A program made the translations under genes and the position numbers. From IMG/VR virus record IMGVR_UViG_3300032134_000021, positions 1 through 24,058 of that record: a DNA stretch of 24,058 bases; one strand, 5' to 3'. Within the stretch, counting starts at the first letter, position 1, and every line of letters begins with the position of its first letter. This document shows, in pieces, positions 1 to 6,976 of the stretch. The notes beneath the pieces were generated by a model. It was not told the DNA's origin. It saw only the letters and a program-made list of their open reading frames with translations, and ran no database searches. This DNA comes from a virus.

Positions 1-373
1 TGACCTCAATGGAATAGGCATTGCGCGCAGGTGCCCCGTAACGATTATGAAAACCACGGTCTTCATCCACTTTCTGAATAGCGTGGCTGCCAAAAACCAT
101 GCCGCCCAAGGACACAAGCATCAGCGGGATTCCGTTCTTTGCGGCCAAACGAACCGCCGCCAACGTGCCGGACCCGCCAAATTCCGTCGGGAACAACACA
201 CCGTTGATGGTGACAACGTCAGAACTTGGACCGGTCCATTGCAGCGCATTCAGCCGCCCCGCCGTTTGGATCTCGGCCCAACTCGTATCCAGCTTGCGAC
301 TGACATCGGTGTAACCAAAGCCGTGCGAATGGAACAAGAATGGCCCCAAGGCCATGGTGACAGGTCCAGACAT
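1..373 (-). CDS. U: Phage tail protein gpU (P2 GpU family), C-terminus beyond the window
   Basis: The frame opens at ATG 373 and runs uninterrupted to the left edge, giving 124 residues without a stop. The translation begins MSGPVTMALGPFLFHSHGFG and continues with a W-T-G-P segment, a V-T-I-N-G-V-L-F-P strand and an E-F-G-G-S-G-T motif, the layout of P2 GpU (short hydrophobic start, 'ING(V)LYPE..GG' core). GpU is a tail component made with the tape measure and needed to complete the contractile tail. The start follows the tape-measure stop by 11 bp, and a strong purine run (AAAGGGGG) lies just upstream of the ATG. The T-U gene order is that of P2. The family is recognised from pattern only; the rest of the gene, and D/X if present, lie outside the window. 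Confidence 0.82.
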   Translation of the reverse strand, partial: MSGPVTMALGPFLFHSHGFGYTDVSRKLDTSWAEIQTAGRLNALQWTGPSSDVVTINGVLFPTEFGGSGTLAAVRLAAKNGIPLMLVSLGGMVFGSHAIQKVDEDRGFHNRYGAPARNAYSIEV

Positions 374-384
374 CAGGTCCCCCT

Positions 385-3300
385 TTAATCGGAAAAGCTG
401 GCGGAAACGGTCGCCGAAATCCGGTCGCCCAACCGAGACTCCAACAGATCAACCAACCCTTCGGGGTCAGAAACGCCAGACGGAGCGGTAATGTGGATAC
501 CGCCGTGAATTTCGACCCGCGCATCGCCGAATTTGCCACCGGGCGCACCCTGCGGCCCACCAGATGCCACTGCAACCGAAGGCGCGACCATTCCCGCTGA
601 AACCGCAAGAGACGCCAGACCAGCGGTGCGGACACGCTGCGACATTTGCTGCAAACGCTGCATCCGTTGGTTGGTCGCGACGAATGCCGATTGGCTGGAA
701 AAGATAGGTTCCGGCCCACGCTCTCCTGCCAGATAGGGCAAGCCTGCCCTGATCGCCCCGCCAAAGGCCCGCGCACCCGCCAACGGCGTGACCTCGCGCG
801 CCGGGCCAACACTTGTCTGTGGCGCGCCGAATGATGGCGACATCCGAAGCCGCGCCCCCAAACCGGCGACGCGCCCCGGTTGCATAGCCTGCCTTAGATC
901 GCTGATGAGGGACGCTGACTGGTTGGAAAGAACAGACCTCATGCTCCCAAAAGCACCTACACGTGATATTACATCACGCGCAGGCCCTACACCCCGCCGC
1001 AAAGTATCTGATGGCGGGATACCCCCAATCCGTGCATGTGCAGCCCCGCGAACCCGGTGCGCCCTTTTCTGCAAACCCCGCCCCATGTCCACCAAATGCG
1101 CCCGAAAAACTGCCTGTGCCTGAGACACATTAAGAATCCCCCCTGACATCGACGGCACGAACCATTCCGAATTCGGTGTCTGTTCGTTCACGAGATAAGG
1201 AAGACCCGCGCGAACCGGCCCACCAAATGCACGCGCGCCTGCCGATGGCGTTTCTTCACGATTTGGAACCGTATTTGTCTGTGGTGCACCGGATGACGGC
1301 AAGGCCCGCAGCTTGGCGGCAAGTTCCTGCACCTTGGCCAATGCACGGTCGATAGATTCCGTGCTGATTTCTGGCGTGACCTCGGTGCCGGACAAAACTT
1401 GAAATGCAGCCGTCAGTTCTGCCAACGCTGCTTTGTCTTTTACAATCTGACCTTCAATGATTTCCAGGTCAGCAATCCGCGAAACCATTTCCGACTTTGC
1501 CCGCTGGTAATCCGGCGACACCAGATCATAGGCGTCCGATGGTGTGCCCAGCTTGTCCATTTCCTCTTGCAGGGCAGCAATTTCGAGTTTCAGCTTTTTT
1601 GCCAAATCCTGATAATCTTGCAGCCGGTCGGCATTCGGAAGGTTTTCGCGTCCCTGATAACGCTCTAGTGTTTCCACAGCGACCCGTTGTTCAGGTGGCA
1701 CATAGGCGTCTGGTGCAGGCGGCGGTTTGCCATGCACCCACTCAAACACCCGATCATACCCGTCCATAAGCTGCTTTAGGCCAGGTGCGTTCTGAAAGAA
1801 CGTGTCCATGTCCTTGACGTTGTCGGATTGGAACTTTTCCCAATCCGCCGGATCGTCGGGCACCTTTGACCAAAGTTGAAACATCTGGATGCTGGCAAAA
1901 ACCGACTTCCACTTCAGCGCGGCCAGTGAGCGGTTCATAGAGGTCGTCGCCGCCTGCGTCGCAGAAACCGCACGACCCATATGGCGACCAACACCATCGG
2001 CGTATCCCGCCGCATTTGACCCGGCGCGACCGAAATTTGGCAGCATCCGTCCCAACAGCCCCATTTCACCAGCCGCAAATGCCCCCCGCGCAGCAATCCC
2101 AGCCAGCCCAAAGCGCAGTATCGCCAGCGTGCCAATCAAGCCGGACGCAGCCGTCAGCAACGCCCCGCCAGCCACGGCCATACCACCCAACGCTATGCCG
2201 CTGGTGACCAGCAACTTTGTCAGTTTCGGGTGTTCCTTGGTCCACTTGACCAGCTTTTCGATAAAGACTTGCGACTTTTTCAGCAGGTCGTTCAACGGCG
2301 GCAGAACCACCTCGCCAACACTGACGCCCAGCCGCGTAAGCTGGTTGCGCAGCAACTGCATGTTGTTGGCGGTCGTCTTTGCGCGTTCGGCATATTCCGC
2401 CTCTGCGCTGCCTGCGTACTCGCGCTCTTCCCCGACCAAATCCAGCGATTCCAGCAACAGGTCAAGGTTCCCGATCAGCGGCGTCAGACCGCGTGCTTCA
2501 TCCCCGAATATCTGGGAAACTGTCGAGGACCGAAGGTGCGCGGGCAACTGATTGATGCGCTTCATCACATCCAGGGTTGTCCCAACTGCATCCTCCTGCA
2601 TTGACCGCGCCACGTTGGCCGCGTCCAACCCAAGCGCCTTGAATGCTGCGCGCTGTTTTGGCGTTGATGCCGCACCGCGCACCAGCGCCTTACCCATGTT
2701 ACGGAACGATGTGGCGGCAACATCCGCATTGGTTCCCGCCGCAATCATGGCCGATCCGAACGCAAGCGTTTCCGTCGCGTTGAAACCCTTGACCTTGCCA
2801 TCCGCCGCCACGCGCGTGGAAAAGTCCAAAACAGAGGGCGCGGTCGATGCCATGTTATTGGACAAATGGTTCATCGCATCAAACAACAGACCAGTTTCGT
2901 CTATGGTCAGGCCCAATGCTGTTTTGATCTTCGCCATCGACTCGCCCGACAGCCCCGCCGAGATATCAAAGGCTACACCAATCTTGGCTGCCATTTCCGC
3001 GAACCGGGTCAGGTCCGCTTGCGCGATGCCAGACTGACCGCCAGCCGCGACAATTTCCGCCAGCCCTGAAGCCGCCATCGGAATACGGGTGGACAGTTCC
3101 AAAATGTCATTCGACATCGCGCGGAAAGCGTCCGGGCTTTCAAAATCCACCACCTTGCGGACATCGGACATCGCGCTTTCAAATTCGACAGCCATCATGA
3201 TCGGCGCTGACATTGCATTCAATATACGACGGCCTGTCGCCATCGCGGCATTGCCCACAAAGCTGAGGTTCGCCGCCCGCGCCAAGGTTCGGTCCATCCG

Positions 3301-3828
3301 TTCGCGGCTGGCCGTGATGCGGTCCTGCATGGCCTTCAGGCGTTGCAGGCGTTCAACTTGCCGCCCCATAGCGGCATCCGCACGCCCCAAGGCCCCCACA
3401 AGACGGCGCTGTTCACCCGCAAGATCAGATGTATTCACACCCGCCGAACGCAACTTCCCTTGCAGTTGCGCCAACTCTGTCTTGTTTTTTTCATGTGCCT
3501 GACGCAGGCGTTCAGCAGCCCGTTTTGCTCGCTCAAACTCCTGCGTCATTTTCTTGGTGGGCGATGCGGTGGCCTTCATTTCAGCCCGAAGGGCCTTCAG
3601 CTTTTCGCGCGATTTACGGAGCGCTGCCTCAGACCTGCCGAACGTTGATTGCGCGGCTTTGAAGTCTTGAATCAGCTTCAGCGGCCCGCGCAGCCCCTGA
3701 AGCCGCCCAACATCTGACCGGACCTTGTCCGCAAACCGACCTGTCACGCCCGTCATATTCCGGATCATTCCCGAATATTTATCGACCGCCTTTACGACCA
3801 GTTCCGTTGTGATCCGCTTGTTTGCCAC
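385..3828 (-). CDS. T: Tail tape measure protein (P2 gpT-like)
   Basis: This is a protein of about 1147 residues that fixes tail length and fills the tube lumen. The N-terminal 190 residues are charged and predicted coiled coil (K/R/E-rich heptads). Residues about 200-500 form the conserved phage tape-measure region, with AVEFESAMSDVRKVVDFESP and the A-T-S-F-R-N-M-G-K-A motif of TP901-type tape measures. A hydrophobic stretch lies near residues 543-582 (LLVTSGIALGG, then LLTAASGLIGTLAILRFGLAG). The C-terminal third holds diverged repeats of a GARAFGG..RAGLPYL module. The longest frame opens at GTG 3840, but the GTG at 3828 gives a V-A-N-K-R-I-T-T-E-L start with AAGGTG nine bases upstream, so I prefer it. 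The gene follows E' after a 256-bp gap occupied by a plus-strand gene and precedes U. Confidence 0.93.
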   Translation of the reverse strand: MANKRITTELVVKAVDKYSGMIRNMTGVTGRFADKVRSDVGRLQGLRGPLKLIQDFKAAQSTFGRSEAALRKSREKLKALRAEMKATASPTKKMTQEFERAKRAAERLRQAHEKNKTELAQLQGKLRSAGVNTSDLAGEQRRLVGALGRADAAMGRQVERLQRLKAMQDRITASRERMDRTLARAANLSFVGNAAMATGRRILNAMSAPIMMAVEFESAMSDVRKVVDFESPDAFRAMSNDILELSTRIPMAASGLAEIVAAGGQSGIAQADLTRFAEMAAKIGVAFDISAGLSGESMAKIKTALGLTIDETGLLFDAMNHLSNNMASTAPSVLDFSTRVAADGKVKGFNATETLAFGSAMIAAGTNADVAATSFRNMGKALVRGAASTPKQRAAFKALGLDAANVARSMQEDAVGTTLDVMKRINQLPAHLRSSTVSQIFGDEARGLTPLIGNLDLLLESLDLVGEEREYAGSAEAEYAERAKTTANNMQLLRNQLTRLGVSVGEVVLPPLNDLLKKSQVFIEKLVKWTKEHPKLTKLLVTSGIALGGMAVAGGALLTAASGLIGTLAILRFGLAGIAARGAFAAGEMGLLGRMLPNFGRAGSNAAGYADGVGRHMGRAVSATQAATTSMNRSLAALKWKSVFASIQMFQLWSKVPDDPADWEKFQSDNVKDMDTFFQNAPGLKQLMDGYDRVFEWVHGKPPPAPDAYVPPEQRVAVETLERYQGRENLPNADRLQDYQDLAKKLKLEIAALQEEMDKLGTPSDAYDLVSPDYQRAKSEMVSRIADLEIIEGQIVKDKAALAELTAAFQVLSGTEVTPEISTESIDRALAKVQELAAKLRALPSSGAPQTNTVPNREETPSAGARAFGGPVRAGLPYLVNEQTPNSEWFVPSMSGGILNVSQAQAVFRAHLVDMGRGLQKRAHRVRGAAHARIGGIPPSDTLRRGVGPARDVISRVGAFGSMRSVLSNQSASLISDLRQAMQPGRVAGLGARLRMSPSFGAPQTSVGPAREVTPLAGARAFGGAIRAGLPYLAGERGPEPIFSSQSAFVATNQRMQRLQQMSQRVRTAGLASLAVSAGMVAPSVAVASGGPQGAPGGKFGDARVEIHGGIHITAPSGVSDPEGLVDLLESRLGDRISATVSASFSD
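720..1300 (-). repeat. Diverged tandem repeats encoding the tape-measure C-terminal module
   Basis: Two clear copies of a coding repeat lie at about 1185-1300 and 720-832. Both encode GAPQT, then P.RE..P.AGARAFGG, then RAGLPYL followed by an acidic turn. A degraded middle copy at about 940-1020 keeps only the GPARDV part. After each copy the text resembles a Q/M/R-rich helical segment. The pattern indicates duplication inside the gene followed by divergence, which lengthens the tape measure. Confidence 0.6.
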
Positions 3829-3841
3829 AGGTCTGCACACC

Positions 3842-3869
3842 TTGAAAAATTAGGGGAAATGCCTATTTT
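3842..3869 (+). promoter_or_regulatory. Candidate sigma70-type promoter for the plus-strand membrane-protein gene
   Basis: A TTGAAA hexamer (3842-3847) and a TATTTT hexamer (3864-3869) are separated by 16 bp, immediately before the plus-strand ORF. Transcription would be expected to start about 6-8 bp after the -10 box, that is at or next to the ATG at 3876, so the message would be nearly leaderless. The local AT-richness contrasts with the surrounding operon. The call is from motif resemblance only. Confidence 0.4.
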
Positions 3870-3875
3870 AAAGGC

Positions 3876-4094
3876 ATGGATGTTTTTGCGATGATCTTTG
3901 CTGTTCTGATGATTGCTGCCGCCATCGCGGCAACGGTCATCATCGGGGTTTATGCAGGCGGGATTTGGGGCGCAGGTGCCTTCGCACTGTTGCTGTTCAT
4001 CCTTTACCGGGCATTCACCCACCAAAGCGGCCCCGATCGACCAGCCGACCGGGACGCGCTTAATGCGTTTCAGCAACCACTGTCTGACGATTGA
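3876..4094 (+). CDS. Small two-helix membrane protein on the opposite strand, possible phage moron
   Basis: This 72-residue ORF is the only plausible plus-strand gene in the window. It begins M-D-V-F-A-M-I-F-A-V-L and is hydrophobic from about residue 4 to 45. The glycines near residues 27-33 could make a turn between two membrane helices. A hydrophilic tail follows (HQSGPDRPADRD, ending in acidic residues). Codons are G/C-ending in the style of the neighbours, and hydrophobic residues cluster as in a real membrane protein. No ribosome-binding site sits at the usual distance, but a promoter-like element ends seven bases before the ATG, which fits a leaderless message. It is convergent with E' (stops 2 bp apart) and divergent from the tape measure, in a spot where P2-type phages have no gene. 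The size fits a superinfection-exclusion or holin-like protein, but I cannot assign a function. An antisense ORF covers the same DNA and looks like a shadow. Confidence 0.5.
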   Translation: MDVFAMIFAVLMIAAAIAATVIIGVYAGGIWGAGAFALLLFILYRAFTHQSGPDRPADRDALNAFQQPLSDD

Positions 4095-4096
4095 CG

Positions 4097-4264
4097 CTAT
4101 TCAAACTTCAAACGGGTGGCATCAAACACCTTTTGTGCGGCGTCATACCAGTTGTTGAAGCTGGACATCTTCATCATCAAAACCTGCGGCAGTGGCGTTG
4201 AAAACACCGAGGCGACAAAGCCAGCGGCAAAGCGCAGGTCTTCTGCTACTTTGCCGGGTCTTCG
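4097..4264 (-). CDS. E': Tail assembly chaperone E' extension, reached by -1 frameshift from gpE
   Basis: This open frame has no convincing start of its own. It is entered from gpE after the slippery heptamer at 4264-4270: gpE is read through AAC, the ribosome slips back one base and continues with CGA. The joined product (complement 4264-4584 plus complement 4097-4264) would have 162 residues, close to the size of P2 E+E'. The extension begins RRPGKVAEDLRFAAGFVASV and carries a proline-glutamine turn followed by MMKMSSFNNWYDAAQKVFDA. The W-Y/D-A motif and amphipathic helices are typical of tail chaperone extensions. In lambda G/GT and P2 E/E', this extended form loads the tape measure for tail tube polymerisation. 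The adjacent tape measure and the gene order E-E'-T support the call. Confidence 0.8.
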   Translation of the reverse strand, partial: RRPGKVAEDLRFAAGFVASVFSTPLPQVLMMKMSSFNNWYDAAQKVFDATRLKFE

Positions 4265-4270
4265 TTTCCC
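4226..4270 (-). promoter_or_regulatory. Programmed -1 ribosomal frameshift signal (GGGAAAC plus stem-loop)
   Basis: On the minus strand the heptamer G GGA AAC (4270-4264) lies in the gpE frame as X XXY YYZ, the canonical -1 slip site. Eight bases downstream a perfect 7-bp stem can form, GGCAAAG (4255-4249) with CTTTGCC (4232-4226), with a 16-base loop that contains the gpE stop codon. Heptamer, spacing and stem together match known stimulators. Confidence 0.82.
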
Positions 4271-4584
4271 GACGTGCCACCAGCGCCGACGCCCTTGTCG
4301 ATCCCCATGACGGCCTCGCACGCTGCATTGACCGCCGGAAGGTCTGAATCCTTGATCTTGGCAGCTGCTGCTTCTGGAATACCCGCAAGTTGCCCGATCC
4401 AGAACCGACTGACCCGCCCCGCGTCAATGGGCGATGGCGGATCAGAGAACGTGGCCTCCAGTTCCGCATAGGCAATCTGTGCGCCAAGGTCGGGTTCATC
4501 AAACGACAACACGTCGTAGGTGATCCCATCCGGGTCCGGCATGACAATTGGCCGCTTCAGCGGGACGATAATCGGAAGGTCCAT
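4246..4584 (-). CDS. E: Tail assembly chaperone gpE (P2 GpE / phage tail assembly chaperone family)
   Basis: The protein has 112 residues and starts at ATG 4584, with AAGGGG about nine bases upstream. It begins M-D-L-P-I-I-V-P-L-K-R-P-I, and then has D-P-D-G-I-T-Y-D-V-L-S-F-D-E-P and an acidic helical region. The 'L..PI......I..L..R.P' start is characteristic of Mu/P2 tail assembly chaperones. It is a non-structural cytoplasmic factor that binds the tape measure during tail assembly. The gene follows the tube gene FII by 12 bp. Its last codons overlap the -1 frame that encodes E', and the slip heptamer lies 18-24 bp before the stop codon, so most ribosomes make E and a minority make E+E'. Family recognition rests on position and N-terminal pattern. 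Confidence 0.85.
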   Translation of the reverse strand: MDLPIIVPLKRPIVMPDPDGITYDVLSFDEPDLGAQIAYAELEATFSDPPSPIDAGRVSRFWIGQLAGIPEAAAAKIKDSDLPAVNAACEAVMGIDKGVGAGGTSGNEDPAK

Positions 4585-4596
4585 GGTGCGCGCCCC

Positions 4597-5109
4597 TTAC
4601 AACAGCAGCGCGGCGCGAACGTCCGCGTAGTGACTGACACCGGCAACTTTGATGTCAAAGTCGTCTGCCTCGATCATTTCGGAACCACCAATTTCCAGTT
4701 TGAGATAATCCCAGGCATACTCACAATCGAGCGCCTCAACTTTCTCGCCTGATTTGAATTCGCCAAAGTCGATACCCTTCAGGAATCCGCGCAGATAGCA
4801 GGTTGCGTTGGTCACCGTGCCGTCTTCGTCAACCAAAGCACCGGTAATCATCAACGTGCCGTTGTTCGTGCCCGGAATAAACCCAAGCCCGGAAACGACT
4901 TGTGGGTCCAGGCCCAATTCCTTGAACTTGGCATTCTCACGCTCGTAACCATACGGCGTCTCGCGTTCTGTGGCCATTCCGGCGTTTCGGAATTTCTCGG
5001 TTTTGGCCTTGAACGGCGGAATCGTCATGCCGCTGGCTTGACCAACCTTTACATCCTCGTTGAACCACAGCGCGCAGTCCTTAAGCAAATATGCGGGGGT
5101 GGATTTCAT
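4597..5109 (-). CDS. FII: Major tail tube protein (P2 FII family)
   Basis: This 170-residue protein starts at ATG 5109, with AGGAGA six bases upstream. It carries the FII family layout: L-K-D-C-A-L-W-F-N-E-D near the N-terminus, then I-P-P-F-K-A-K-T-E-K-F-R-N-A-G-M, where the 'lP...K.E..R.gGM' motif marks P2 FII tubes. A beta-rich C-terminal half includes LRGFLKGIDFGEFKSGEK and a YLKLEIGG strand. The protein polymerises on the tape measure to make the inner tube through which DNA passes. The size is close to P2 FII (172 residues). It lies between the sheath and the tail chaperone, as in P2. Confidence 0.93.
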   Translation of the reverse strand: MKSTPAYLLKDCALWFNEDVKVGQASGMTIPPFKAKTEKFRNAGMATERETPYGYERENAKFKELGLDPQVVSGLGFIPGTNNGTLMITGALVDEDGTVTNATCYLRGFLKGIDFGEFKSGEKVEALDCEYAWDYLKLEIGGSEMIEADDFDIKVAGVSHYADVRAALLL

Positions 5110-5127
5110 ATCACGTCTCCTGAACAG

Positions 5128-5143
5128 GCCATAATTTTATGGC
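5128..5143 (-). promoter_or_regulatory. 16-bp dyad in the sheath-tube gap
   Basis: GCCATAA-TT-TTATGGC is a perfect inverted repeat in the 102-bp gap between FI and FII, about 20 bp upstream of the FII start codon. It has no adjoining T-run, so it is not an obvious terminator. It could be an RNA hairpin at the 5' side of the FII message or an operator. A GGCCTG/CAGGCC hairpin (5204-5218) overlaps the FI stop codon in the same gap. Confidence 0.35.
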
Positions 5144-5211
5144 ATCAGAGCAGATGCGCAGACAGGATCATGTCGGCGCACCTGCATCATTGGGTTGGGA
5201 ACTGGCCTGGA

Positions 5212-6390
5212 TCAGGCCGCAGCCTGAATTGCCTGATTGGCCAGTTCCAGATAATATTCGATGTTGCGGTGTGCGATGAACCGAATGTCTTCCATTGGTG
5301 CTGGCGGCTCAAAATCAAGCGACAGTGTGATGCGACCCGACGCCAGTTGAATTGGCTCGTTCAGATCCTGGTTGAACCAGACCTTGCCGCCGATGATCGC
5401 GCCTTCAGCCTTGAAGGTGCGCATCGCGGCATTGCCGGACTCGATCATCAACTTGACGTTCGCAGCCGAAAACGGCTTGTCCACGAATTCCAGATACGCC
5501 TTTTCGATGGCTTCATTGATGAAGTCCGCCGTGCGGCGCACCGCAAGGAACACCCACATGTCATCGCCCGTTGCGCCACGGTTGCCCCAGGTGATGTAGC
5601 CTTCGCCGGTGTTGATGATCGTGTTGACGTGCTGTTCGTTCAGATAGTTTGAATGCGCCCCATAGGTCACCGGTCGCGTCACACCACCAATACCGTTGAT
5701 CGGCTTGTTGGATAGTGAATGCCAGAACCCCAGCGCCTTATCGACACGCGCCTGAACACCCGCAAAACGGGCCGAAGCAGGGCGCGCCACATAGGCGCTG
5801 GTTTCGGTATCCCAAACCAGAACTTTGGGGTCCACGACATAGACCCGCTGAGAACTGATCTGTTGGCGGTACAGGATCGCGGTTGCATCATCCGTGTCCG
5901 GACCATCGACAAAGGCAATAGCCCGCAAGGCATCCAGAACGCCAATCAGTTCAGCAACAACAGGGTTCGCCGCCACACCGTCACCAGAGGTGAAACCCGG
6001 TGCCGCAATCAGGCGCGGCTTGATGCCCAGCATCGGTTCAGACTTCAGCAGTGCGTGAACGCCGGTCCGCGCCGTCGCATCGCCGACCAGATTGGACATC
6101 GTGGCCGCAAGGTCCACGCCCTCCTCAACGCGGATGACAACGGTATAGGCACCGACCTGGTCAAACACGTCATCAATTGCGTCTTTCAGGGTGCCAGCGT
6201 CGCCAATTCCAGCTGCATCGGTTGGCGTACCCTTGAGCAATACAGGTGTGTTCAGTGGAAATTTCACAGGATCCGCATCAGGTGCCGTGCCCAACAGGCC
6301 CACGACTGCCGTTTGCGCTACTTGGACCAGAACGGGGGTTTCATTGGATTCCGACAGTCGCGTGCCGTGGTGAAAGCTGAGGTCAGCCAT
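5212..6390 (-). CDS. FI: Contractile tail sheath protein (P2 FI family)
   Basis: This is a 392-residue sheath subunit, close to P2 FI (396). It starts at ATG 6390 with AAAGGAGAG just upstream. The N-terminus has F-H-H-G-T-R, then V-A-Q-T-A-V-V-G-L-L-G-T-A-P and F-P-L-N-T-P-V-L, which matches the FI family opening 'HHGv.v.ei......i....taviG.vgtAp.ad...FPlN.pv'. The C-terminal part has the W-G-N-R motif near the middle, then RTADFINEAIEKAYLEFVDK, and a final NIEYYLELANQAIQAAA-type helix. Subunits form the outer helical cylinder that contracts during infection. The gene is first in a FI-FII-E-E' block, preceded by a terminator-like hairpin. Confidence 0.95.
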   Translation of the reverse strand: MADLSFHHGTRLSESNETPVLVQVAQTAVVGLLGTAPDADPVKFPLNTPVLLKGTPTDAAGIGDAGTLKDAIDDVFDQVGAYTVVIRVEEGVDLAATMSNLVGDATARTGVHALLKSEPMLGIKPRLIAAPGFTSGDGVAANPVVAELIGVLDALRAIAFVDGPDTDDATAILYRQQISSQRVYVVDPKVLVWDTETSAYVARPASARFAGVQARVDKALGFWHSLSNKPINGIGGVTRPVTYGAHSNYLNEQHVNTIINTGEGYITWGNRGATGDDMWVFLAVRRTADFINEAIEKAYLEFVDKPFSAANVKLMIESGNAAMRTFKAEGAIIGGKVWFNQDLNEPIQLASGRITLSLDFEPPAPMEDIRFIAHRNIEYYLELANQAIQAAA

Positions 6391-6407
6391 TGGTCTCTCC
6401 TTTGGTC

Positions 6408-6434
6408 AAAAGAAAACCCGGCACGCTGGCCGGG
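6408..6434 (-). terminator. Intrinsic-terminator-like hairpin in the leader of the sheath gene
   Basis: On the minus strand CCCGGC (6434-6429), a 6-base loop and GCCGGG (6422-6417) are followed directly by TTTTCTTTT (6416-6408), a textbook rho-independent terminator. It ends the fibre-gene transcript. It also lies only 18 bp upstream of the FI start codon, with the FI ribosome-binding site in between, leaving no room for a separate FI promoter. Confidence 0.75.
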
Positions 6435-6583
6435 GTAAAAGGCGAAATCGCCTATCATGTTGTGCGCACATGCGCTTCACTAGTTTGCCAGAACCGCCAA
6501 ACCGTTTTTCTCAGTATGTGAGTTTTAGATGGCGCAGCATCCAGAGGTCGCTCCCCGGAAAACGCGCCGCGACATCCGCCCCC

Positions 6584-6964
6584 CTACTGAGCGGCGGTAA
6601 GCGCCAGCGCCACGGCAGTTGCTCGATCTTCAATATCCTTCACGACACTATCCAGCCCCTTCAACATGAAGGGCAAGACAACCTCGCCTTCGGTCGGATT
6701 TTCCGTGTCGATCTTGGCAAGAAAACTCGCTGAGAGCAGCGCGAACGGTTCAGCAGCTTCACGCACCTCCGCGAGCGAATTGGCTGTGGAAAGTTTGGCG
6801 ACAAGCGCTGCGAGGCCATAAATAGCAAGCGCAGCCGCGTCCGATGTTGTTCCAAGTAGGCTGTCAGTATCGCCCGCCGCGCCCTTGACCCTCTGGCGAA
6901 CGGCAGATCGGTCAGCTTCCATTTGGAGCGCTTCCCACTCTTTCTGCGTCAGTTTTTCATCCAT
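6584..6964 (-). CDS. Unrecognised tail-tip protein, possible fibre-assembly helper
   Basis: This 126-residue protein starts at ATG 6964 with a strong AAGGAGG seven bases upstream. It is largely helical. A charged opening (MDEKLTQKEWEALQMEADRS) is followed by Ala/Leu-rich helices (AALAIYGLAALVAKL, then EVVLPFMLKGLDSVVKDIED). It has no membrane segment long enough to be convincing, no cysteines and no known motif. It occupies the place of P2 gpG, the tail-fibre assembly chaperone, directly after the fibre-like genes, so a small helper or tail-tip component is possible. No sequence similarity to gpG is evident. The gene begins 12 bp after the upstream gene ends and is the last of the V-to-fibre block before a terminator. 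Confidence 0.75.
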   Translation of the reverse strand: MDEKLTQKEWEALQMEADRSAVRQRVKGAAGDTDSLLGTTSDAAALAIYGLAALVAKLSTANSLAEVREAAEPFALLSASFLAKIDTENPTEGEVVLPFMLKGLDSVVKDIEDRATAVALALTAAQ

Positions 6965-6976
6965 CGTTCTTCCTCC

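Noticed and set aside
219-812. Minus-strand 197-codon frame inside the tape measure and gpU region
   Set aside because: It overlaps the tape measure and U in a different frame, is rich in W/R/C runs and has no family pattern; it is a high-GC shadow.
3792-4076. Minus-strand 94-codon frame in the gap between E' and tape measure
   Set aside because: It mirrors the plus-strand membrane-protein ORF, has an erratic composition (several Cys, His, Asn) and no ribosome-binding site; the plus-strand reading is far more protein-like.
5719-6438. Long plus-strand frame (239 codons) opposite the sheath gene
   Set aside because: It is fully antisense to a confident gene, is Arg/His/Gln-rich, and has no ribosome-binding site; expected shadow of a high-GC coding strand.
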